40,358 bases of DNA from IMG/VR virus record IMGVR_UViG_3300011271_000013, positions 1 through 40,358 of that record, one strand, 5' to 3'. Each line of letters starts with the position of its first letter. Positions within the stretch are counted from its first letter, which is position 1. Shown one piece after another: positions 28,655 to 37,673 of the stretch. The notes beneath the pieces were generated by a model. It was not told the DNA's origin, ran no database searches, and worked only from the letters and a program-made list of their open reading frames with translations. The stretch comes from a virus. The translations under genes were made by a program, and so were the position numbers.

Positions 28655-29947
28655 ATGGCCACAGTCACCCGCCCACCGTTCTACGTCCCTCGGCCAGCAG
28701 ATGATACCTACTGGTCGGGGACACCTGTGCGCTCTCCTATCATACCATTCCTCACGAAGCAGAAGTTCTTCGGCGCCGGTGGTCAGGCCCCTACCAAACG
28801 TTGGGCACAGTTCTACACCTATGACGACCCATCACTCTGGTACGCTGCCCCTGTCCCATCCACCATCCTAGAGTTCCTTACAAAGCAAAAGATGTTTGGT
28901 CAGGGTGGCCAAGTGCCGGCGAAGCAATGGCGTTATGACTACGACTCTGGCGAAACCGTTTGGTACGCCACCCCCATTGACAGCGCCGTGCTCCACCCAC
29001 TCCTTACCGCCGCTGGCCAAGTCCGTTCCCGCGAGTGGCTCTTCGGCTACGACGATCCTCCTGTGTGGTCTGGAGCTCCAACCACTAGCAAACTCCTCGT
29101 TCCAATCCTCAGCAGCAAACCCTTCACCCGCCTTCGGGGCTTTGACAACGATGACTTCTCCGCTTGGTTCCCTTGGACCAACCGCAACCTTGCAGCATTG
29201 TTCCCATCTGTATCGCCTTTCGTCAACTACACTTGGCGGTTCAACAACGATGACTCAGCAGTCTGGTCGGGGGCACCACAAGACTCATCGACAATTCCAT
29301 TCTTCACGGTTGGTGGAAAGCCCCCTACCAAACATTGGAATTACGACTACGATGATTCCTCGGCTTGGCAACTAACCTACCAGCGCAACCTGATCCCTGC
29401 GGCTGGTGCCCCAACCATCGCTCAGCGTTGGAACTACAACTTCGACGACACTTCTGGATGGCAATGGCAAGCGCCGAGTCTCATTGCACTTCAGCTAGTC
29501 CCCTACACCGCGGGTTCATCCTTCGCCGACAACTACGATGACCCTGCAGTGTGGTCTTGGAATCCCCCACGCGATCAGCCATTATTAACCGTTCAAGCCT
29601 TTCCATTCTCACCCCTCTTCCAGCCCGGCTACGATGAACCTCCGGGCTGGAGTGGTGGCATCCGTTCAGTTCCACTAACTATCTCAACCGTCCCACACAA
29701 CCCATTCACCATTCCTGCCTGGCGCTTTGGTTATGACGACCCATCACTCTGGACTGGTCAATCGCAAAACGCTTTCTTCATCCAACACCAACCCATTCCA
29801 TTCATCTCTACCATGTGGGTATTAAGCTTTAATATTCCACAAGACACTCCAACTACTATTTCATCACAACCCTCCGCCGTCCTCTATCTTCCCACTCCCG
29901 CAGCTGCAACCCTCATCCAACGCACCCTCACCGGTGTAAGTTTATAA
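28655..29947 (+). CDS. Tandem-repeat protein with W..YDD..W units, 430 aa
   Basis: The protein is built of about 11 consecutive units of 30-42 residues. Each contains an aromatic-acidic core of the form W-x-[FY]-x-[YF]-D-D-x-x-x-W, for example RWAQFYTYDDPSLW, EWLFGYDDPPVW, TWRFNNDDSAVW, HWNYDYDDSSAW, RWNYNFDDTSGW and AWRFGYDDPSLW. Each core is followed by a variable Pro-rich hydrophobic stretch. The first unit (ADDTYW) and a twelfth are degenerate. I recognise no named family. A repeated WxxYDD unit could make a rod or toroid with metal- or sugar-binding loops. It lies in the virion block, so a fibre or appendage is the likeliest place. The ATG follows the previous stop directly, with a weak ribosome site. 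Confidence 0.75.
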   Translation: MATVTRPPFYVPRPADDTYWSGTPVRSPIIPFLTKQKFFGAGGQAPTKRWAQFYTYDDPSLWYAAPVPSTILEFLTKQKMFGQGGQVPAKQWRYDYDSGETVWYATPIDSAVLHPLLTAAGQVRSREWLFGYDDPPVWSGAPTTSKLLVPILSSKPFTRLRGFDNDDFSAWFPWTNRNLAALFPSVSPFVNYTWRFNNDDSAVWSGAPQDSSTIPFFTVGGKPPTKHWNYDYDDSSAWQLTYQRNLIPAAGAPTIAQRWNYNFDDTSGWQWQAPSLIALQLVPYTAGSSFADNYDDPAVWSWNPPRDQPLLTVQAFPFSPLFQPGYDEPPGWSGGIRSVPLTISTVPHNPFTIPAWRFGYDDPSLWTGQSQNAFFIQHQPIPFISTMWVLSFNIPQDTPTTISSQPSAVLYLPTPAAATLIQRTLTGVSL

Positions 29948-29959
29948 AGGAGAACTAAA

Positions 29960-30673
29960 ATGGCACGATGGAGATTAACCGAACCTCACTACCTCGCCGT
30001 CCCGACTGAACGTTGGGAACACACAACCACCGACAGCCGCACCGGCAAACTCGTCCGGAAGATGTACAAAGTCCCCCGATATCTCGACCCACGAGTCGAA
30101 GACGATTGGAACGTTAAGCTGAACGGTATGGACGGTGAGATCCATGTTTGTTGGGAAGGCAAGGGCATCCCTAATGACATCGTCTTCGAAGGCAATCCCA
30201 CCCCAGGAATGCTACCACTCGATGCCGAAGCCGAAGAGATTTCAGGCAAGTTCAGCTGGACCCCAACCCAAGGCATCGACGAGGACTCTCAACGTCAGAG
30301 CTTCTACGCCAGGCTCGGCGATTCCTTAATCGAACAAATGGCCGAACTCAAGGTCGCCCGAGAGTTAGCTCCAGTCACCCCCAGTCTTGATAAGTTCATG
30401 GAAACCATGTTGGCGATGATGGGCCAGAACCAACAGATCCTTGCTGCGTTAGCAGGGAAGAGTGTAGCTTTGCCAGATGCCGGTATGGAACAAAAGGCCC
30501 ATCTATACGACGAGGAGAGAATCCCCTCGTCACAGGTCATCGACGAGGAAGAGCCTCTTGAAGACGTAGAGCCAACAGTGGACGAGCTTAACGAAGCTGC
30601 TCTTATAGAAGAGGCACGTCAGGCCATATCCGAGAAAAAGGCTCAGAACCGCATGACCTCACGGAGGATCTAA
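29960..30673 (+). CDS. Acidic hypothetical virion-region protein, 237 aa
   Basis: The N-terminal 95 residues look folded (MARWRLTEPHYLAVPTERWE, KMYKVPRYLDPRVEDDW, GEIHVCWEGKGIPNDIVF). The rest is helical and acidic (SLDKFMETMLAMMGQNQQILAAL, then EEEPLEDVEPTVDELNEAALIEEARQA). A strong AAAGGAG site precedes the ATG. Related podoviruses carry similar proteins near tail genes, but I cannot assign a function. Confidence 0.65.
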   Translation: MARWRLTEPHYLAVPTERWEHTTTDSRTGKLVRKMYKVPRYLDPRVEDDWNVKLNGMDGEIHVCWEGKGIPNDIVFEGNPTPGMLPLDAEAEEISGKFSWTPTQGIDEDSQRQSFYARLGDSLIEQMAELKVARELAPVTPSLDKFMETMLAMMGQNQQILAALAGKSVALPDAGMEQKAHLYDEERIPSSQVIDEEEPLEDVEPTVDELNEAALIEEARQAISEKKAQNRMTSRRI

Positions 30674-30675
30674 TA

Positions 30676-31113
30676 ATGGTCCAAAGCCTGAACGCCCAGC
30701 TAGACTTAGACAAAGGAGGCAACTCCTTTCAAGCCACAAGGGTCTACCTCGGGCCAACACTTGGCTGGGTCCACATGCAGATTCAGCCCAGCCAAGTGAT
30801 CACCGTCGGCGGAACAGTCAGTCTTATTGGTGGGGCACAGATAGTCTTCATCAACGTGGCAGGGTCAGTAACGATCAATCTTCCTGATGTTACCAAATGG
30901 GTTCTTGAGTCTGCGTATAACCTCGCAACTGCCTTCGAGCGGGCGATATGGATTAAAGACCTTGGCGGTAACGCAGCAGCATTCCCTATCTCCGTGGCGC
31001 CATTCGGTACCCAGGCAATTGACCTACTCGCTCAGCCATTCACCATAGTCCAGAATCGTCAGCTTCTGCGATTATACCCCCTTAACGATCTCTCAGGTTG
31101 GTTTTCAGGATGA
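30676..31113 (+). CDS. Beta-rich virion-region protein, 145 aa
   Basis: Begins MVQSLNAQLDLDKGGNSFQA with strand-rich segments (VHMQIQPSQVITVGGTVSLIG, GAQIVFINVAGSVTINLPDV, FTIVQNRQLLRLYPLND). GGAGG lies 7 nt before the ATG. Its stop overlaps the ATG of the Gly-rich fibre gene. Possibly a fibre-anchoring or fibre-tip domain; no family recognised. Confidence 0.65.
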   Translation: MVQSLNAQLDLDKGGNSFQATRVYLGPTLGWVHMQIQPSQVITVGGTVSLIGGAQIVFINVAGSVTINLPDVTKWVLESAYNLATAFERAIWIKDLGGNAAAFPISVAPFGTQAIDLLAQPFTIVQNRQLLRLYPLNDLSGWFSG

Positions 31114-32609
31114 AGAAAACTCTCGCACTTGCATTCACACTCTGGGCTTCCTGTGCAGCAGCTCAAGACATCCCCAATCATGCTATGGCTGTTGGTGCTG
31201 GGCCTGGTGTGGTCGGTTTCAAATTTATAGGTCCTTGTGCCTCTGGTCAAGTCCCTGTTTGGCTCACTGGCCCAACAGCCGATCCAACCTGTGGCGCCTC
31301 AGCCGTGGGCTTCACCATTGGTACTTCCACAATAACTGGTGGTGTTTCTGGGCGTGTTCTATTCGACAATGCTGGCATCGCCGGTGAATATCCAATCACC
31401 GGTACAGCAGGCAATGCTGTACTTTCTGTCGGTCCAACCTTCACCGGCACCATCCTCGCCGCGGCACAGACTTGGTCAGGTACTGCAACATACAACGGCC
31501 TTGCCAACTTCACTTCAACCTTTCAAATCAGTGGAACCACCCAAACCTTCCCGGCCTCTGGCCTCCTAGTCGGTACCACCGACTCCCAAACTATAACCAA
31601 TAAATCCATTGCCGGCTCTGAAATCAACTCAGGCACTATTGCTGGCACACAACTGGCGCAGATCAATCTCGCAGCTTCAGGTAACGGTGGTGTGGGTGGT
31701 ACTCTTCCCTATGCCAACGGCGGTTGCAACGCCACAACTCAAGCCGGCTGTACCAACAACATCTTCCCTACCCCTACCAGGGCTGGAGATGTAGCTTATT
31801 GGAATGGTGCAGGCTGGGTCACACTTGCTGGTAACAATTCCGGTACTCAGGTCCTATCTGAGAACTCCACAGGTACTCCAAATTGGATAACAGCTTCCGG
31901 CTCAGGCACTGTTACTTCAATCACTTGTGGTGCTACTGTAATCACCACCACCGGAACATGTCCGACCATTGCAGTTGTTAAGATTCAAAAGTTCACTGCT
32001 TCTGGCACTTACACTCCATCAACCGGGATCGTATATGCAACTATTGAATGTGTTGGTCCTGGCGGAGGAGGTGGTGGAATCGCCAATGGTAGTGCCGGAA
32101 CGGGAAGCTCGGCTGGTGGCGGAGGGAGTGGTGGCATTTCCCGGATTACAGTATCTGCGGCCACAATAGGCGCATCGAAGACAGTCACCATCGGAACTGT
32201 TGGTGCAGGTGGCGCCAATACAGGAACAGCCGGAGGCACCGCTACGGATACGTCCGTTGGTACCTTATGTGTTGGTAAGGGTGGTGTGGGTGGGAGTGGC
32301 GCAGCATCAGGTGCAGGCGGAGCAGGGGGTGCGGCTGGTACAGGAGATCTTACCCCTGTCGGGAATGATGGCGCTCCAGGTGCCAATCAAGGAATCACCA
32401 CAATAGGAGTAACAAGCTCTGGAAGAGCCCATGGTCCGTGGGGTGGAGGATTGAATTCATATACTAGAGTTAGTAGCGCAGCTGGCTCTGCCGGTGGAAA
32501 CTATGGGGCTGGTGGTGAAGGCGGTGTGACATGGAATGGTAGCGGTGCGGCAACGGGCGGAGCTGGAGGCGCCGGTATTGTCTTCATCACTGAGTATACA
32601 AATCAATAA
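31110..32609 (+). CDS. Glycine-rich tail fibre/adhesin-like protein with signal peptide, 499 aa
   Basis: Starts with a Sec-type signal sequence, MKKTLALAFTLWASCAAA, before QDIPNH. Residues 40-290 are a strand-rich repetitive region rich in Thr, Gly and Asn, typical of fibre shafts (VLFDNAGIAGEYPITGTAGN; TNKSIAGSEINSGTIAGTQLAQINLA). The C-terminal 200 residues are a glycine-rich domain (TASGTYTPSTGIVYATIECV, then VGPGGGGGG, AGGGGSGGISRITV, GKGGVGGSG), the Gly-rich type found at receptor-binding ends of phage fibres. A fibre with a signal peptide is unexpected. The start is set by the ATGA overlap. Confidence 0.7.
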   Translation: MKKTLALAFTLWASCAAAQDIPNHAMAVGAGPGVVGFKFIGPCASGQVPVWLTGPTADPTCGASAVGFTIGTSTITGGVSGRVLFDNAGIAGEYPITGTAGNAVLSVGPTFTGTILAAAQTWSGTATYNGLANFTSTFQISGTTQTFPASGLLVGTTDSQTITNKSIAGSEINSGTIAGTQLAQINLAASGNGGVGGTLPYANGGCNATTQAGCTNNIFPTPTRAGDVAYWNGAGWVTLAGNNSGTQVLSENSTGTPNWITASGSGTVTSITCGATVITTTGTCPTIAVVKIQKFTASGTYTPSTGIVYATIECVGPGGGGGGIANGSAGTGSSAGGGGSGGISRITVSAATIGASKTVTIGTVGAGGANTGTAGGTATDTSVGTLCVGKGGVGGSGAASGAGGAGGAAGTGDLTPVGNDGAPGANQGITTIGVTSSGRAHGPWGGGLNSYTRVSSAAGSAGGNYGAGGEGGVTWNGSGAATGGAGGAGIVFITEYTNQ

Positions 32610-32622
32610 AGAAAGATCACAA

Positions 32623-33003
32623 ATGATTGAACCAGATCACTCCGCCGAGGTCTACCTCAAGCGTATCGATGCTAATATAAAACTCGTCCGGGAGATGCTA
32701 ACCACCGTCGTCACCTACATGCGGGATGCCGAATCCGAAGTCTCGGAAAAGATGCGCCGGTTCATTATGTACATGCACGACGTTCATGACATAGCCCATC
32801 TCTATGAAGAACGAGGCCTTCCAGTTCCCCGCCATGTAATGGCAGAGCTAGAACGCTGTGATGATCGCTATCGCCAACTTCTCGAAGAGGCCCATCTCGA
32901 TGGAGGCGTATTTGAAAAGGTCCGCCGAGGAATGGCAGAAGACCCACTAAATCGGTGGGACCACACGAGGCAACTATCGAAACCAAAGGAGAATGGAATA
33001 TGA
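32623..33003 (+). CDS. Helical hypothetical protein, 126 aa
   Basis: The start at 32623 (MIEPDHSAEVYLKRIDANIK) leads into long helices (EMLTTVVTYMRDAESEVSEKMRRFIMYMHDV). It probably oligomerises as a helical bundle. It lies between the Gly-rich fibre and tail-tube genes. Similar proteins occur in related podoviruses without a known role. Stop overlaps the next ATG. Confidence 0.65.
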   Translation: MIEPDHSAEVYLKRIDANIKLVREMLTTVVTYMRDAESEVSEKMRRFIMYMHDVHDIAHLYEERGLPVPRHVMAELERCDDRYRQLLEEAHLDGGVFEKVRRGMAEDPLNRWDHTRQLSKPKENGI

Positions 33004-33230
33004 AACAAGGCAAAGCATCTATCTCAGGCTCTTACGCCAACAAAGTCGAGCCAAGGTCCAAGATCGTAAACCCCGGAGCCGTTTCCTATCTTGGCGAAAA
33101 GGTCGGCAACCACTCCACCGACACTGGGGACTTCACTTTTCAAGCCACCCCGTGGTCAGGCGGCCGCGGCTACATGGCCCCCGGTATCGGCTCGAAGCGT
33201 CACAAGAACGGCTCACAGGGAGAACACTGA
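33000..33230 (+). CDS. Gly/Lys-rich hypothetical protein, 76 aa
   Basis: Begins MKQGKASISGSYANKVEPRS and includes VSYLGEKVGNHSTDTG and PWSGGRGYMAPGIGSKRH. Small proteins with this SYLGxKxGNH type of segment are recurrent just upstream of tail-tube genes in podoviruses; the function is not known. ATGA/TGATG overlaps at both ends. Confidence 0.65.
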   Translation: MKQGKASISGSYANKVEPRSKIVNPGAVSYLGEKVGNHSTDTGDFTFQATPWSGGRGYMAPGIGSKRHKNGSQGEH

Positions 33231-33466
33231 TGCGGCATGATCTGAACGAAATCGCGGCTCTGTTGCAAATCCACGAAAAAGCCATGGGCCATCCACGGCT
33301 TAAACCCCTCGCGGATGCGGCAATGAAGGCCCTTCAAGACATGGCTGAGGAGACGGCCAAGCCTGAACCTTTAGTTGATACAGATCCAAAGGGGCTTGAT
33401 GATGTTGAACCTGAACTTGAAGATGATGGCGGTCCTGTACCAACCAACCCTATAAGGAGACTCTAA
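33230..33466 (+). CDS. Small hypothetical protein, 78 aa
   Basis: The N-terminal half is helical (MRHDLNEIAALLQIHEKAMG, AAMKALQDMAEETAK); the rest is acidic and disordered (DTDPKGLDDVEPELEDDGG) with a short basic end (IRRL). Overlaps neighbours at both ends. Function unknown. Confidence 0.65.
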   Translation: MRHDLNEIAALLQIHEKAMGHPRLKPLADAAMKALQDMAEETAKPEPLVDTDPKGLDDVEPELEDDGGPVPTNPIRRL

Positions 33467-33741
33467 TGGCCCGCGACATCCTTGGGGGCTTCGGCCCCAA
33501 TTCCCGCCAGCCTCAAGCCTCCGGAGTGTCCTGCGGTGGCGTTCTCCCGGGTGACACTAAAGACGTTCGGAATTACCAAGCACCACAAGGTCCAAAGAAC
33601 ATCAACGATCCAAAGTCCCCGGGCCTTCATGGAACTAACCATGGTACCGAGAATGGCCCTGATATGGGCGGTTCCCACTCCGGCTCGCCTGGCATCGGTG
33701 GCACCAACCACGGCTGCTGTGGATCTCAAGGGAGATACTAA
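33466..33741 (+). CDS. Gly/Asn/His-rich small protein, 91 aa
   Basis: Begins MARDILGGFGPNSRQPQASG and is rich in Gly, Asn, His and Ser (GLHGTNHGTENGPDMGGSHSG), ending CCGSQGRY. It is probably disordered, and similar short proteins precede tail-tube genes in related phages. AAGGAG lies before the ATG. Function unknown. Confidence 0.65.
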   Translation: MARDILGGFGPNSRQPQASGVSCGGVLPGDTKDVRNYQAPQGPKNINDPKSPGLHGTNHGTENGPDMGGSHSGSPGIGGTNHGCCGSQGRY

Positions 33742-34836
33742 ATGACCGCACAGGTCGACATGGTCAACCGCTCCCTCCAAACCTTTGGATCGCGGACCAA
33801 TGTAACCGCAGCGCAATTGGTGGCTAACTCCTCAAACGAAGCCATTCAATTCAACATCATCTACGTCCCCTTCCGGCGCCGCCTCCTCCGGATGGCACCA
33901 TGGGCCTGTGCGTTCAACACTGCAAACCTAAACTTCATCTCCTCCGTTCCCGGCACCCCCGAGAACACTTCCCCCTCCACGCAACTCTGGGTGAAGGGCC
34001 AACCGGCCCCACCTTGGGCCTATGAATACCAATACCCCGTTGACTGCCTCCGCATGTGCTGGGTCACTCCCCAAACCGCAACCGGCTTTGCCTCCGGCGT
34101 CCCTATCACAACAGCCGTAACCGGCGGTAGCCCTACCTTCTGGCAAGGCCCACCGGTCAAATACACCATCGGTGTGGATCAATTCTTCGGTGTCCTATCC
34201 GCGTCCATCGCAGCAGGAGGCTCAGGCTATGCCATCGGAGACACTATCACTCTACCTCAAGCACCTCAGGGAACCGCTCCTGTTGGAGCCCCGGTGGTTC
34301 TCACGGTGCTTACGCTCGGTGGTGGTGGTGCTGTTGCTACTGTTAGCGTTGTTAATGTCCTCAAAGGATCGGCCGTCCCAATTGGTGGTAGCTACTTCAC
34401 GGTTCAAACCAATCCAGTTGCACAAAGCACAACCTCTGGTGTTGGCACCGGCGCGATATTCAACCTCACTCAAGCATCGACTGCGTCTGATCAACGAGTG
34501 ATACTGACAAACCAAGAATTCGCCATCGGCAATTATATCAAAGACATCTCTGACGAAAACGTCTTCGATGATGACTTCGTCGAGGCTCTCTCCTTGATCG
34601 TTGGTGCCCGTCTCTGCATCGCCCTTAGTGGAGATAAATCACTCGCGAACTCCAAAATAGCCGAAGCTAACGCCATGGTAATCGAAGCCCGTGGTACCGA
34701 CGCCAACGAAGGCCTAAAGGTCAACGACGTCACCCCTGACTGGCTACGCATCCGTGGCATAGACTTTGTCGAAGACTACTCCGGTCCCTACAACACCGGC
34801 TTCAACTGGGGAGCCATCTGGCCTGGGTTCTCATGA
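33742..34836 (+). CDS. Tail tubular protein A (gatekeeper/adaptor, T7 gp11-like) with inserted beta domain
   Basis: The N terminus (VDMVNRSLQTFGSRTNVTAA, then RRRLLRMAPWACAFN) and the C-terminal part (NEFAIGNYIKDISDENVFDD-type segment; LCIALSGDKSLANSKIAEANAMVIEA) match the helical T7 gp11 family that forms the ring between portal and nozzle. Residues 150-245 are an extra strand-rich module (GGSGYAIGDTITLPQ, then GGGGAVATVSVVN, TGAIFNLTQ) not present in T7 gp11 and similar to modules in the next gene. It is 364 aa against about 196 in T7, the excess being mostly this insertion. Its stop overlaps the next start. Confidence 0.85.
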   Translation: MTAQVDMVNRSLQTFGSRTNVTAAQLVANSSNEAIQFNIIYVPFRRRLLRMAPWACAFNTANLNFISSVPGTPENTSPSTQLWVKGQPAPPWAYEYQYPVDCLRMCWVTPQTATGFASGVPITTAVTGGSPTFWQGPPVKYTIGVDQFFGVLSASIAAGGSGYAIGDTITLPQAPQGTAPVGAPVVLTVLTLGGGGAVATVSVVNVLKGSAVPIGGSYFTVQTNPVAQSTTSGVGTGAIFNLTQASTASDQRVILTNQEFAIGNYIKDISDENVFDDDFVEALSLIVGARLCIALSGDKSLANSKIAEANAMVIEARGTDANEGLKVNDVTPDWLRIRGIDFVEDYSGPYNTGFNWGAIWPGFS

Positions 34837-37673
34837 GTGACAACGTAATCCAAACCTCCTTCAACTCTGGTGAGTGGTCCCCTTCACTCTACGCTCAGGT
34901 CAACCTGAAGCAGTACCACTCTGGTGCGACCTTGCTGCGCAATTTCTTTGTGGACACTCGGGGTGGAGCTACAACTCGACCCGGTACGAAGTACATCGCC
35001 ACGTGTAAATCTAACGGAGTTGTCCGTCCTATCCCCTTCCAAGCCTCATTCACCGTCTCCTATCTGCTTGAATTTGGCCAAGGCTACGTTCGATTCTTCA
35101 ACAATGGCGCGCCAGTCCTTGAAGCCGGCAAGACCATCACAGCTATAACTCAAGCCAACCCCGGAGTTATAACCTCTACCGCTCATGGCTACTCCAACGG
35201 TGATTGGATAGTCATCTCAGGCGTTGTGGGAATGGTCTTACTCAACGGCAATACCTTCATCGTCGCTGGCGCAACCGCCAACACCTTTACCCTTACCGAT
35301 CTCTTCGGCAATGTTATCAACACTACTGCTTATGGTACCTATGTCTCCGACGGCATAGCCCAACGAATCTACACCATCGTTTCCCCTTACCAAGCCTCGG
35401 AAGTCTTCGGCATCCGCTACACCCAGAACGTAAATCAACTCTACCTCTGCCATCCAAACTATCCACCTTATGTCCTGACTCTAATCGCCGCGGCCAATTG
35501 GACTTTAGCTCCGATGGTAATCGGTCCTACAATCGTCGCGCCTACCGGCCTCATCTTCTCCGCAGCGCTTACGGCAGGATCTGTTAATTACTCCTATCTC
35601 GTAACCGCAGTAGATTTAAATGGACAAGAAAGTGCACCATCCACACCGATATTCTTCGGTGGGCTTGCAGACTTGCGTAGTGTCGCAGGTACTATATTCC
35701 TTGGCTGGAACGCAGTCACCGCGGCATCTAGTTATAACGTATACAAGGCCTTACAGTCATATACCTCTCCAGTTGGAGCCGGTGCTTTATATGGTTTTGT
35801 CGGTAATGTAACCGCCAACAATTTCTCGGATAGTAACATCTCTCCAGATTTCAGCTTGGGAGCACCAATTCCACAAAGTCCATTCTCTGGCTCAGGCGTT
35901 AAGACTATAACCCTAACCGCGGGCGGGAACTACACTAACGTGCCACAGGTCGCGCTTGCCGCACCACCGGCAGGAGGCACAACAGCAACGGCGTTTTGTT
36001 ACTTGACCTGCAATATTGCTGTGATACAAACTCCAGGTTCCAGATATACCCCTGGCGATATTATAACCTTACCTCTCGGTGTTATCATAACTGTTACCGC
36101 CGTTGATATATTTGGTGCGATCACCAGCATTGTCTTGAACTACGGCGGACTTGTCACCTCCGGCACGCCTCCAATAAACGGTGTAACCGGAACAACCAAC
36201 AGTCTCCACGGTTCTGGCGGGGCGTTTAATCTTGGCTGGACTATTAACACCTTACAACTACAAAGTCCCGGTTCTGGATATCTCGTGGCCCCCGCAGTCT
36301 CATTCTTCGGCGCCGGCAGTGGTGGTGGCGCAGGGTTCACTACTCTTGGTACTGCTTCTGTGGGTAACCCAACCGTTCCAGCCATGGCCAATCAACGCCT
36401 TATTCTTGCTGGGCCTGTAAGCTCCCCAGGTCAGATCAATGCTTCTCAACCCGGCGCGCCATTCAATTTCAACATCAGCAGTCCTTTAGTTCCAGATGAC
36501 GCAATCCAACAGACTTTAGTTGCCGGACAGTTAAACACAATCCAAGCCATGATCCCAATGCCAGCAGGCCTCATCGTCTTCGGTGACAAGCTCGCTTGGC
36601 TCGTCAATGGTGGTTCTACCGGATCACCCTTTAGTGCCACTTTGCTTGTGGCCAACCCGCAAGCCTATAATGGCTCTTCGCCACTGCAACCAATCGTAGC
36701 TTCCTCAGACATTCTCTACGTCCAAGCCAAGCAGTCAATCGTCCGCAACCTTGTGTACAACTTCTACACCAATGTCTACACAGGCGCGGACATTTCTATC
36801 CTATCCAACCATCTCTTCTATGGCTTCAGCATTATTCAATGGGCTTGGGCTGAAGAGCCGTTCAAACTCGTCTGGGCCGTGCGCAATGATGGTCAGCTTC
36901 TATGCCTTACATTCCTTAAGGATTTGGAGATTGTTGCTTGGACACATTCTGACACACAAGGTTTATTTCAAGGTATTGCCACAATTACTGAATCCACTCC
37001 CATAATTGGCAACGTTGATGCTGTTTATCATGTGGTCCAGCGTCAAGTTCAAGGCGTGACCATGAACTACATCGAACGATTTGTTGAATTGACCTTCCCG
37101 AGTAATTATCAATCCTCTTGGCAGGTTGACGCAGGAATTGGATACAATGGTGCAGCTGCGACTATTTTTAGTGGTGCTCAACACTTAGGAGGTAAGGCTG
37201 TTACAGGCCTTGCCGATGGAGCCGTCATTAACTTTACCATGCCTGTTAATGGCATATTCCAATTTGGCATTGGTGGCACTTCAGGCCTAACCACTATCCC
37301 CAATGCTTCAATTGTCACCGTAGGCCTTTCCTTTCTTCCACAACTTGGCACTCTCCCTCTTGATCTTGGAGAGCCCACCGTTCAAGGCAAGCGGAAGAAG
37401 GTCTCTGCCGTCACCCTTCGGGTCCGTAACACTCTTGGTCTAACCACTGGGCGTAACTTAGATACAGGCGTCCCAATGCAAGACCTTGTACTTGGCAATG
37501 TTGGAACCATGTCCAACCAGATCGTCTCAGGCCTCGTCACTGGTGATGTTCGTACTATCGTAGATCCGCAATGGGATGTCTTCGGTCAGTATTACATCCA
37601 ACAACCAAATCCCTACCCCGCCTCCATTCTTGGTGTGATTCCAGAGATCGAACTTGGTGATACAGGGAAATGA
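34833..37673 (+). CDS. Tail tubular protein B (nozzle, T7 gp12-like) with extra domains, 946 aa
   Basis: The N terminus MSDNVIQTSFNSGEWSPSLY, then RNFFVDTRGGATTRPGTKYIA, is the conserved start of podovirus nozzle proteins, and the C-terminal half (AWAEEPFKLVWAVRNDGQLLCL, KRKKVSAVTLRVRNT) completes the beta-propeller-like platform. Extra modules are inserted: AHGYSNGDWIVISGVVGM (117-134), a fibronectin-III-like segment (235-308, YSYLVTAVDLNGQESAPSTP), and GxGY/GDIITL-type strand modules (355-500). These probably project outward from the tail and may contact the host surface. It forms the hexameric tail nozzle. ATGA overlap with tail tube A. Confidence 0.85.
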   Translation: MSDNVIQTSFNSGEWSPSLYAQVNLKQYHSGATLLRNFFVDTRGGATTRPGTKYIATCKSNGVVRPIPFQASFTVSYLLEFGQGYVRFFNNGAPVLEAGKTITAITQANPGVITSTAHGYSNGDWIVISGVVGMVLLNGNTFIVAGATANTFTLTDLFGNVINTTAYGTYVSDGIAQRIYTIVSPYQASEVFGIRYTQNVNQLYLCHPNYPPYVLTLIAAANWTLAPMVIGPTIVAPTGLIFSAALTAGSVNYSYLVTAVDLNGQESAPSTPIFFGGLADLRSVAGTIFLGWNAVTAASSYNVYKALQSYTSPVGAGALYGFVGNVTANNFSDSNISPDFSLGAPIPQSPFSGSGVKTITLTAGGNYTNVPQVALAAPPAGGTTATAFCYLTCNIAVIQTPGSRYTPGDIITLPLGVIITVTAVDIFGAITSIVLNYGGLVTSGTPPINGVTGTTNSLHGSGGAFNLGWTINTLQLQSPGSGYLVAPAVSFFGAGSGGGAGFTTLGTASVGNPTVPAMANQRLILAGPVSSPGQINASQPGAPFNFNISSPLVPDDAIQQTLVAGQLNTIQAMIPMPAGLIVFGDKLAWLVNGGSTGSPFSATLLVANPQAYNGSSPLQPIVASSDILYVQAKQSIVRNLVYNFYTNVYTGADISILSNHLFYGFSIIQWAWAEEPFKLVWAVRNDGQLLCLTFLKDLEIVAWTHSDTQGLFQGIATITESTPIIGNVDAVYHVVQRQVQGVTMNYIERFVELTFPSNYQSSWQVDAGIGYNGAAATIFSGAQHLGGKAVTGLADGAVINFTMPVNGIFQFGIGGTSGLTTIPNASIVTVGLSFLPQLGTLPLDLGEPTVQGKRKKVSAVTLRVRNTLGLTTGRNLDTGVPMQDLVLGNVGTMSNQIVSGLVTGDVRTIVDPQWDVFGQYYIQQPNPYPASILGVIPEIELGDTGK

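Noticed and set aside
31110-32609. Diversity-generating retroelement target in the Gly-rich fibre
   Set aside because: BPP-1-like phages can carry one, but I see no reverse transcriptase, template repeat or variable-repeat pair in the window.
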